Position numbers and translations under genes: made by a program. The notes beneath the pieces were generated by a model. It saw only the letters and a list, made by a program, of their open reading frames with translations, did not search any database and was not told where the DNA came from. Of a stretch of DNA of 64,000 nucleotides, positions 55,276 to 64,000 are shown piece after piece (within the stretch, counting starts at the first letter, position 1; each line of letters starts with the position of its first letter). This DNA comes from Gaertneriomyces semiglobifer (taxonomy: Eukaryota > Chytridiomycota > Chytridiomycetes > Spizellomycetales > Spizellomycetaceae). The DNA is taken from NCBI GenBank assembly GCA_025558075.1, contig JAHLKF010000032.1, positions 62,001 to 126,000 on the forward strand, in the 5' to 3' direction.

Positions 55276-57274
55276 TTCAGGTCGCGGAAAACCGAGAGTG
55301 CAACCAAAGCGCTCGCGACGTCGCGGACCGGTTGCTAGAACGCCACGAGGCGACACAGCAAGCACTTCCATTGTCGCTGTGTGGGCCTGCGCCAGCGAGC
55401 ACAACGGCTGCCATTCATGGCAGTACGAACATCCGAGCGGGCTGTCAAGGCTCCATTGTTATGCAAATGTTAGTCGGCTCCGCGCCTCGCCTTCCTCCCC
55501 GGCCGTGTTCTCCTCCTGGCCTTCCACGCTGCTATCTGTAGTGGCCTCTTCCGCACCGACCTCGCTGCGTCTTCGACCGCGCCCTCCGTGTCACCGTCGT
55601 TTGTGGCGCAACTACTTTGATGAAAACAGTTCAGGGCGCGGTTCTTTTGGGGGCGGACGGGAATAAGCAAGATAGCTAAACTCACGAGATAGATCAAGAA
55701 GTTTCGTCCTATGAAGTCTTTTATGTAATCAGAACCCTGGTGTTAGCGTAGCGCTGTGAGCCGCGTTAATGGAAGTAACGGGGCATGTGCGTCCGGTGTA
55801 CTCGGAACGGCCCACCGAGCGTTCATGGTCATGGTCATGCAGGCGACGGATCAGGATTGTCACGATTTGGGAAGGCTCCAATGCGGGACACATGTGAACG
55901 TTGCGCGCCTCATTCTCGATGTGACTGCCTGTCAACAAACTATTATTACTACAATACCTTGGGTACCGAACCCACGAAATGTTAAACTACAATTGGGCGC
56001 CGGGGATGTCTGTTCCGCTCTTGCTCTCTTTCTATTTCACGTTCTCTCTCTAAATCAATGTGACCAGTGTGAGGAATGTGAGCGTTTGTACCAACGTTAC
56101 ATCGGTGATAAGAAAGCATACATACCCCGAAGGCAACGCTAGATCTAGATCTAGAGCCATATCACAAACGGTGCGCAGGCGAGGTCGACCTGAAAAGGTT
56201 CGACGGCCGAGCCGGCGGGGGGCAGGTAGGCTGCAATGTAGACAGCGAAACCGAACTAGGCGGGCGAATGAACTTTCGAGCAATCCACGCTGCATTCCTT
56301 CAGCAGCTTTCTTGAGAGGTTACGCATTTCCGGCGACGCACGGAACGGGATCGTTGCAGTAGAATGATGATGTGCCTCCCGAAAAGACGAAGAACAAAAA
56401 TGAACAGGTGAGTAATGGAGACACAACATTAGTGCACTTGGGCACTCAACTACTAAGTATGCCGCTGGCTACTGGTGGCATCTCCATACTCTCCTAAAGA
56501 GGCCACGCCCACGCATGGCGTACGAGACGTGCGCATTCACCACTAAGAGGGAATAGGTCTGCCTCCTGCTTAGCGCCAACACCACAAAAGTGTCGGAAGC
56601 CCATGTCCCAATCAAAGAGTGCGGCGCACCACGAGCTTCACAGCCGTTGGCGAGCGAGGGGTCCAAACGAAGCCGTGTAAGGGCTTAACATTCAAAGACA
56701 CGTCCTCAACAATGTGTCGGGTCGCACACCTCCAACCTCCCAGGCGGAACTGAGTTGTACTACAAGGTGGCCGAAGCATCTCGCCGGCAGCACGCACAAT
56801 AGAAAGGGGGTAGGCGCAGGCTTCCCCAGCACAACCTCCTCTGAAGGTGGCCTGGGAAGTGCAAGGACTCCGCAAGAACGTTTGCCTCTTCCCTCAGGCT
56901 TCGTCTACCCCGCGGGGTTCTGACACACCATGGACACAACAGGAACCATCCAATCACTACTTACCAAACAAATATCAATCATCCAAGAAGGGCATGTTGG
57001 TGGTGTTTGAGCTTGTTGATCCTGATCTTGTTTCTGTGGAGGAGAGAGTTTTTGAAGCGTGTCCAAAGGGACAACGACCTGTCGCGGATAGTGTCAGGGT
57101 TCATCAAACCCAATATGGACTTGATGAAGTGGCACAGTACTTTCGCGCGTTGCACGTCAAGTTACGGGCGTGAAGAACCGTTACCGGTAATACCGTATGT
57201 GAGCTTATCGACCGTGCATATCGGTCCAACGACAGGGAAAAGGCTTCCAAATCGTTGGAATGGATTGATACACT

Positions 57275-57466
57275 GATACCGACTACGCAGAATGTCTCGA
57301 CACACATCGCTCCACGGCTGCGTACATGTGGGCTATCAATGGAACTCTAGTCAATTGGCAATCGAAGCTTTTGAGCTCGACGTCCTAGTCATCAATAAAA
57401 AGCAGGGTATAGGTACTGCGGCATCGTACAGGCGGTTCAAGAAGGCATATGGTTGAAACGTTTCCT
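57275..57466 (+). pseudogene. Ty1/copia RNase H remnant
   Basis: Plus strand reads DTDYAECLDTHRSTAAYMWA then INGTLVNWQSKLLSSTS, the counterpart of the copia RNase H block (SDADWAGD..RRSTSGY..... ISW.SK.Q..VA.SS), then a stop, then QAVQEGIWLKRFL, the next block. It probably belonged to the same element as the RT remnant 2.2 kb upstream, with the ABC fragment and other sequence between. No LTR was found. Confidence 0.72.
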
Positions 57467-58722
57467 CGGACACATCCACTTCCCGAGCTTGTGGTGGCCG
57501 TTTTGGTTGACTGAACCTTGTACCCACTATGTCCGCAGAGAGAGAGCGCGGGTGGCACAGCGATACGGTGCACAACGCTATCAACAGCTTTCGAATAAGT
57601 ATTCTCGCCCTTTCGCACGTACCAACTGTCCACTATTCAATGGGCAGCTTGACTTTGTCGCGGTAGCGCTAGTCTCCACCATGTGCATGAGACTTGTGAG
57701 ATGTCAACCGACGATAAATGTCCTCAGTTGAGCGCGACTTTCATCCACGTTCAATCACATTGGATAACTCGGAGCACTGTCACGCAGTGCAAACGACCCT
57801 TTTGATTAACTAAGTAAAGCTTTGCTGATAGTTACCAAGTCCGTAGCAGACTGACCAAAGCCAAAGAAGCACTTGTAGAAAACGCATCTGCGTGGCAGGG
57901 CTCCCTGGATGCTCCTCCATCTACTGCCTGTTAATTGTTATGGATAGGATTGCAGGCGAAGATGTGATGTTTCGAAGCCCCCGCAGGGTACTTGGACGAG
58001 CCAACCGAGCACTAGGCCATTCCACATATGTTCTTTAATGCTTTGCTCAGCGGGGTGGTCTCTCTCATCGGATGAAGAGCCTGTAAGACCTGAAGCACAA
58101 GTATCCAGGTCCAAAATTACACCATGCTGTAACGGACGCTGATGGGATCAAGCCAAAAACAATCAGAGAGACCTGTAGCATCTAGTAACTTGTCAAACGA
58201 ACCTTGTTCCATTTGTAATTTTCAAGTTCAGCTGTAGTTGACTGCGAAACTCTGCATACCGGTCATGGGTACAATAAGTTGCCATGCATCGTTGATCTTA
58301 TGTTAATATGGTTCGCTGCTTCGTTAATGAAAACACGCAAAATCAAATGATAGAAATGCTATTGATGGAGTTTGCTGCCAATTATGAATGAATTTGAAGG
58401 CCTTCTTCAATTCATTGGCAGCGGCAGACAGACGTAAGGTGTAAGCTCAAAATTAAGATATGCGCTGTGAATTCAATGTGAACTCGTGTATATGTAGGCA
58501 CTGAGATACGCCCCTCATTGCTGAACGACAAAGACTGGATTTTTCTTCAAGATTCAAAGGACAGTCATCAACCATGCAAGGTTCATCGCCCCCGTCGCCC
58601 CGTCACCTAAAGGCCAAAGCGGTGTTCAAATAGCTTCCGAAAGTTTGATCGGCGGAGGCAAACACGAAAAAATGGGCCACATCGAAAATGAAAGTGCCAA
58701 CGACAGTTGACCTAAGACGACA

Positions 58723-58836
58723 CAGCTTACGAGTCTAATACGCTTACAAGTGGATATGAAGCGATGGGACGCAATAGGAGGATGCAGCTTACGAGTCTAA
58801 TACGCTTAGAAGTTGATATATATAAAGCGATGGGAC
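58723..58836 (+). repeat. Direct repeat of about 50 bp at the ABCC promoter
   Basis: Copy 1 (58723-58770) and copy 2 (58785-58836) share cagcttacgagtctaatacg, then ctta.aagt.gatat and aagcgatgggac. Copy 2 has an expanded TATATATAAAG where copy 1 has GATATGAAG. Confidence 0.85.
58817..58827 (+). promoter_or_regulatory. TATA box of the ABCC gene
   Basis: TATATATAAAG, 73 bp before the start codon at 58900, inside the second copy of the direct repeat. Confidence 0.6.
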
Positions 58837-58899
58837 CCATCAGGCCACCGATGTTGTCCTCGTGTGTTTTTCAGGCTATACTGGTGGCAAGAGAAAGAT

Positions 58900-61800
58900 A
58901 TGACCATCAACGAGAAAGCAAAGGAGGAGTCGGGTAGCCCTACCGGTTTCTCTGTGGACGGCACCTATGAAATTGAGCAGGCAGTGGTGCAAACCCCAGC
59001 CGCTAATACCAGCGTATGGGGCTGTACAGCTTTGTTTTGGTTGGATCCTGTGCTTCGTAGCGGCTATAAGACGCCTTTGCAGCGTGAGACCCTCGTTCGT
59101 TTGTCGCCCCAAGACGAGAGCACTTATGTAGCGGGGCTATTGGAGCCGTTCTGGCCCCAACTGCAAACAAGCTCCTTGCCTTTGCATTATGTTATGTGGA
59201 AGATCTTTGGCGGTGCCTGGTCAGTTTGTCAGTCTGCGCATCCACCTATTACTCTCATACTCATTTGCTTGGTAAACCGGATCTCTCAATGCAGGCGGGT
59301 CTCAGGCATTGCTTTCACCCTCTCTGTTGGCTGTCACCTTGCCGTTCCCATTGTGCTTCAAAAGTTTATCAAATTCCTATTGACTGATGCGGAACCAAAG
59401 AAAGCCCCGGACGGCTACATCTATATGTGCCTTATGTTTTTCCTCCTCATCATTGCGAACCTAACCCGGAGGTTTCATGATCAAACGGCAAAGACCATTG
59501 GCATGAACGTGCGGACCCTGCTGACCTCTGCTCTCTACCGTAAGAGTTTGCACTTGAGCCCAAAGTCGCGACTGGTAAGCAAACATCTCTATTACGGATT
59601 CAAAATGCGATGCTCACGCGTGGTCAAACCTTATTTCCGCATTGAAGCTACATCCGGCGGGCAAAGTCATCAACATGATCGGGTCCGACGTTGAAATTCA
59701 GGACAAACTCTTGCCCTACTTGCATCAACTCTGGGCCACCCCAGTGCAAATCATCATTACCTTTGCACTCGTGATTCATCTGTTGGGGGTCTCAGCTCTC
59801 GCCGGAATTGCGACCTTAGTACTGTTGCTTGCACTTAATATGTTTCTGGAGAAAACCCAGGCGCCAGCCATACAAGCTTTGTTTGAATGCAAGGACTCTC
59901 GTTTGAAGAAGATTCGCGAATCGCTGCAAGGTGGGCACCCCAGCGTCATCTGCAAGAGAAATGTATTGCATCGAACTCATGCACTACCACCTGATACAGC
60001 CATCAAGATTATCAAACTGAACGCATGGGAACCTTTCTTCAATTCTAGTGTCAGCGCAGTTCGCTCGGAAGAGCTTCGAAACCTTAGAACCATTCTTTTG
60101 CTGCGGGGCTCCTTTTGTACCGTCGGCCAAGTCGTCTCCTTGGGCATGTCACTTTCTTCATTTGTCGTTTACCACAAATTGGGTAACTCCCTGGTAGCGG
60201 AAATTATCTTTCCCGCCTTGGCATATTTCAATTCCTTATTCGTGCCGGTGTGGTACTTCAGTCAAATCCTCAAGTAAGTGAACGTCTCCACCGAAGCGTT
60301 TCATGTCCCTATTCCAATGCGTAGCTCATCGCCAGCCTCTTACTCTTTAAGTGCTATCCACATGGCCAAAGTATCTCTGGCACGGTTGGAGGAATTTTTT
60401 GCGGCTGAAGAAGTTGACATGTCTGATCGCTTCGTGACATACGTTCCCGGCGCAGCCGATGCCGTTACCATCAAAAATGCCACGTTTCAATGGCCCGCCT
60501 TGGAGGAATCAGCAGAAGATATGGCCGGAGAAAACGCCGACTCAGCGAACGATAAGCCAGAAGCCCCCTTCACAATTAGTGACCTTACCGTCTCGATCAA
60601 ATCCGGCACCTTAACTGCCATTGTAGGCACAATCGGAAGTGGGAAAAGTTCCGTACTTTCAGCAATTGTGGGCGAAATGGTCAAGGAAAAGGGTGAGGTA
60701 AGCACGAATGACCATGTCTTCTACTCCACCACGTTGTGACCATTCTCACCTCTGTCACGCCATTGTAGCTCATAATACATGGAAGTGTAAATTACTGCCC
60801 TCAAGTACCCTGGATCACTTCCCAAACCATCCGAGACAACATTTTGTTTGGCAGACCTTACAATGCAGAGGAATACTGGAAGACTCTACGTGTCTGTGGC
60901 TTGGAGCTAGATTTGGACATGTTCGGAAAAAGGGACATGACCCAAATTGGGGAAAAGGTAGGGCTCGCGAGGCATTAGCGCCCTGTTAGCATCATTTCTT
61001 TCAAAGACCTACTCACGAGTGATGATCCTATTCAGGGAGCTACGCTAAGTGGCGGTCAGAGAGCTCGCATCGCACTCGCTCGCGCTGTCTATGCAAGAAG
61101 CGAAGTATTAATATTTGACGATGTATTGTCTGCGCTTGATGCGCAGGTTGGAGCTCAAATTTTCGAGGACTGTATCAATAGTCATCTGACTGGGACCACT
61201 CGCATATTTGTTACCCATCAGCTGCAGGTATGGGGTGACCGTTGTGCTTGTGCATTATTATCGTTCAATTTAGTGTTTCTTCCCTTCATAGTACCTGCCT
61301 AGGTTTGATCACATCCTGGTCATGGACAACGGCAGATTGGTTGAGTCTGGCACCTTTAACGAGCTTCAAACAAAGGGATCCGGTATTCTGGCAAAGATGC
61401 TGGAAGACCTCACAGTACAAGCAGAGCGCAAAGACACTTCACCGATCGCTGATGAAAGGGAACTCTCGAATGTCAATGCCGCAACCGTGGTAGATGTCGC
61501 CCCCGCACCTGAAACCGCCGATGCCTTACTCGCCGATGCTGACACCGACCAAGACCACAAGCAATGTCTCATTATTGAGGAGGAACGGGAAGTTGGTGCA
61601 GTGAAGGCTGCTGTGTACATCAACTATTTGAAAACTGCTGGTCTGTTAATTGCCTGTGTGGCTCTGGGGTTTGTGTTCGTTGCCCGAGCATTTGCTGATG
61701 CCGGCAATATTGTTCTTGGATTTTGGTCGCAAGATAAGTACGGTTGGGATGAGAGCCAGTACTTGTTCCTTTACATGGGCCTGAGCGCCGGCCAAGTTGT

Positions 61801-63507
61801 AACGACGCTGGTTGCCACTTTCGGCATCATTTTACTTGCGTTGGCTGCTGCATCAAGATTCCACTCGCGAGCGTTATCTGCCGTCTTCTCTGCCCCTATG
61901 AATTTCTTCGAAACGAATCCCACCGGAAGAATCCTGAACCGTTTTTCTCATGATGTTGGAGGCTTGGATTTAACAATCTGGAATGCCTGGTTTGCCTTCG
62001 TCGTCGCGGGACTTGTACCTGTTGTTGGAACGATTGTTGTGATCTCTATTGTTGTGCCATATTTGCTCTTGTTGCTCTTACCCATGTCGGTTGGGTATTT
62101 CTTCGTGCAAAGATTTTACCGCGCGTAAGTAATAACCCTCCACTGTTGTATATAGCGTGCGTTTGTTCACTTATAAACATTTAATCTTTTTGTTTCCAGC
62201 TCAACCAGGGAGATGAAGCGACTGGAATCCACGGAACGATCACCAATGGTCGCTCAATTCAGCGAGACGCTGGCCGGTCTTTCAGTCATCCATACGTACA
62301 AGGCTACGGCAAGATTTCTTACAGTACATTCATCCCTAATGGATGCAGCCAACCGACCATCTTTTAATCGATTTTCGGCGGATTCATGGCTGCTCGGTCG
62401 AGTTGAGCTCGCAGCCGCAATCTTGACCGCCTTCCTCAGCTCATTCGCCAACCTGGGGGTTGTCAGTGCTAGCATGGCTGCCATGGCACTCTCCTACGCT
62501 ATCAACATGAGCGAAAGCCTGAACAGTGCCGTGATGGGTATGACAATGTTGGAGATTGAAATGAACGGAGTTGAAAGATTGTCACACTATATTGACAGCA
62601 TACCGAGGGAACGAAATCAAGGTGCAGACGCTGACCCTGACTGGCCTAGCCGCGGTGGAATCAAGGTTGAGTCGCTCGTCTTGAAATACCCGTCTCGAAA
62701 GGCTCCGGCATTACAAGGCATATCTTTCGAGGCCAAGCCGGCAGAAAAGATCGGCATTGTTGGTAGAACGGGGTGCGGGAAAAGTACGCTCGTTACTGCG
62801 TTATTGAGAGTAGTAGAACCACTTTCTGGAAACATCATCATTGATGGTGTAGATATATCGACTTTAACTCTCACCAGCCTCCGCAGTCGACTGGAGATTA
62901 TCCCCCAAGGTGAGACAGTTTTGTGCTTCGTCCATAGCTGCCATGCAGTACGACAGTATTGCTACGAAGAATTGTCGCTAACTTTGGCCGTCATATAGAA
63001 CCGGTGTTGTTTGAAGCAACCTTGCGCTTCAACATGGATCCATCTGGCGTCGCATGCGATAGCGTGATTTGGACAGCTCTGGAACGAGTGGGCATGAAAG
63101 ATTTCGTTGCGGGACTGGAAAACAAACTCGACTTTTGCATTGCGGACGAGGGGGCCAATCTTTCTGTCGGGCAACGTCAGCTACTGTGCTTAGCCAGGGC
63201 CCTTCTCTCCAAACCAACTGTTCTCGTGATGGACGAAGCAACCGCGTCGGTGGACTCGGCAACTGAGCGTGTACTTTATTCCACCCTGAGCGACGATTTC
63301 GCGCACACCACTGTACTCGCTATCGCCCACCGGCTAAATGCTTTGGCATCTTTCGATAAAATTATGGTGCTTGATGCAGGGCGTATTGTGCAGTTTGGGA
63401 CGGTGCGCGAGTTAGTTGAATGTGATGACGGTCCTTTCATGAATTTGTTGCGACAGACCGGCGACGAAAACACCCAAAGTTTTGTTAGTCGCGTGTATGG
63501 TCTGTAA
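58900..63507 (+). CDS. ABCC/MRP-type full ABC transporter, 10 exons
   Basis: Exons are 58900-59219, 59295-59574, 59648-59930, 60000-60273, 60325-60697, 60769-60957, 61036-61227, 61292-62124, 62200-62909 and 62999-63507. Every join is in phase and gives 1320 aa. The order is membrane domain 1, NBD1 (Walker [10 protein letters not shown] at about 487, LSGGQ at about 577, [11 protein letters not shown]), linker, membrane domain 2 with [19 protein letters not shown], and NBD2 (Walker [10 protein letters not shown] at about 1103, [32 protein letters not shown]). NBD1 has Asp where NBD2 has the catalytic Glu after Walker B, the asymmetry usual in ABCC proteins. These pump conjugated or amphipathic compounds out of the cytosol or into the vacuole. 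There is no extra N-terminal TMD0. The TATA box at 58817 and a duplicated promoter segment lie just upstream. A broken copy of exon 8 lies 3.5 kb upstream. Confidence 0.93.
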
Positions 63508-63753
63508 ATGAGTGCGGTGCAGCCTTTGTGATGAGATCAGTTACCCATACCTGATGCCCGCAGGCACACCACCCGCATTGAGAATAGAAAGAGTTCACAA
63601 AAATAAAAACAAAGCAGCTGGACCCAAAGATATTGTCGTGTCGTTCAGTAATTGATAACCTAAAGTACCTACAGTACATTCGCGTGTATGTTCGTCAAAA
63701 ACGAACGGATGTCCCGGTAGTCCACACTGGTATCCGCAACCAAAGGAACAGCC

Positions 63754-64000
63754 ATGACAGTCAACGACAACCAGCACGACGATGTCAAACTCGTGCGTCG
63801 CACGGGCAAACACCCACTCAACGCCGAGACTCCTTCCCAGGTACTGCTCGAACACGATGTCACCCCAGTTGAGTACTTCTACGTTCGCTGTCATGGGGTC
63901 GAACCTGACTTGAACGAGACCACACACACGATCGATCTCTACGATGGCGACCGGCTCATCCACCGCCTCAAAGTGCAAGACCTTAAAACCGAATTCGACC
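63754..64000 (+). CDS. Start of a molybdopterin oxidoreductase (nitrate reductase/sulfite oxidase family), cut by the window edge
   Basis: An ATG at 63754 opens a frame that runs off the window (82 codons seen). After a short acidic start (MTVNDNQHDD) it reads VRRTGKHPLNAETPSQVLLE, then VTPVEYFYVRCHGVEPDL. This corresponds to the RLTGKHPFNxEPPL and ITPxxLFYVRNHG blocks that begin the Mo-pterin domain in eukaryotic nitrate reductase and sulfite oxidase. Which of the two it is depends on domains beyond the edge: cytochrome b5 and FAD/NAD domains for nitrate reductase, none for plant-type sulfite oxidase. No intron is visible in the part seen. Confidence 0.75.
   Translation, partial: MTVNDNQHDDVKLVRRTGKHPLNAETPSQVLLEHDVTPVEYFYVRCHGVEPDLNETTHTIDLYDGDRLIHRLKVQDLKTEFD

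Larger units (their letters stand above)
54117..58899. other. Gene-poor, decayed accessory tract
   Basis: 4.8 kb without an intact gene. It holds copia-like reverse transcriptase and RNase H remnants and a broken ABC-transporter fragment, listed separately, plus a partial duplication next to the ABC promoter. Between 55.3 and 57.0 kb I see short unrelated open frames only. At 57010-57175 a plus frame reads VDPDLVSVEERVFEACPKG but is isolated. Confidence 0.55.

Noticed and set aside
56847..57173. Plus-strand open frames at 56.8-57.3 kb as a gene
   Set aside because: Frames are short, overlapping and mutually exclusive, lie between copia remnants, and match nothing I recognise.

Overview
The window is eukaryotic nuclear DNA, almost certainly from a fungus. 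Coding regions are interrupted by short GT-AG introns of about 50-310 nt (one micro-exon is only 9 nt), several genes have TATA boxes 35-180 bp upstream, and tRNA genes sit singly between protein genes. The gene set (indoleamine 2,3-dioxygenase, fungal WDR48/Bun107, BMT6-like rRNA methyltransferase, seven-TM receptor with an RGS domain, CBM18/cerato-platanin, WBC30-like ABCG transporter) fits an early-diverging fungus, most likely a zoosporic (chytrid-like) lineage. The lineage is an inference; no rRNA or marker gene is present to fix it. I see no operons, CRISPR arrays or bacterial features.

Layout. 0.1-1.9 kb: tryptophan dioxygenase (minus). 3.2-4.1 kb: secreted chitin-binding cerato-platanin protein (minus). 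6.4-7.3 kb: membrane RING-H2 ligase (plus). 7.6-8.4 kb: NTF2-like membrane protein (minus). 9.1-10.7 kb: saccharopine-dehydrogenase-like oxidoreductase with 7 exons (minus). 11.1-12.8 kb: KH plus J-like protein (minus). 14.0-15.0 kb: secreted protein made of four inhibitor-I9-like domains (minus). 16.5-19.7 kb: ABCG transporter (minus), head-to-head with an F-box/LRR gene (19.9-22.0 kb, plus). 22.2-22.5 kb: small disordered protein (minus). 23.5-26.4 kb: VIT-vWA protein (plus). 27.2-29.3 kb: PH-domain protein (plus). 30.7-31.7 kb: secreted CAP/PR-1 protein (plus). 32.6 kb: tRNA-Met. 33.9-37 kb: two minus-strand proteins that may share a divergent domain, with tRNA-Arg between them. 38.1-39.0 kb: rhomboid-like protein lacking both catalytic residues (plus). 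42.4-44.4 kb: mannitol-dehydrogenase-family enzyme (plus). 44.9 kb: second tRNA-Met. 45.3-45.8 kb: mini HMG-box protein (plus). 46.2-50.0 kb: WDR48 homologue (minus). 50.2-52.2 kb: 7TM-RGS receptor (minus). 53.0-54.1 kb: rRNA uridine methyltransferase (minus). 54.1-58.9 kb: gene-poor tract holding a decayed Ty1/copia element and a broken copy of part of the neighbouring ABC gene. 58.9-63.5 kb: full-length ABCC/MRP transporter in 10 exons (plus). 63.75 kb to the edge: 5' end of a molybdopterin oxidoreductase of the nitrate reductase/sulfite oxidase family (plus).

The genes do not form one pathway. Several encode surface or secreted products (chitin-binding cerato-platanin, I9 protein, CAP protein, 7TM-RGS receptor, two ABC transporters) mixed with housekeeping and regulatory genes. 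Exon joins were chosen so that reading phase, splice sites and family similarity agree; where they do not, the entry says so. The most unusual items are the four-I9 secreted protein, the KH-J fusion with HPE instead of HPD, the catalytically dead rhomboid, the 9-nt micro-exon, and the copia/ABC fragment mosaic next to an intact ABC transporter.
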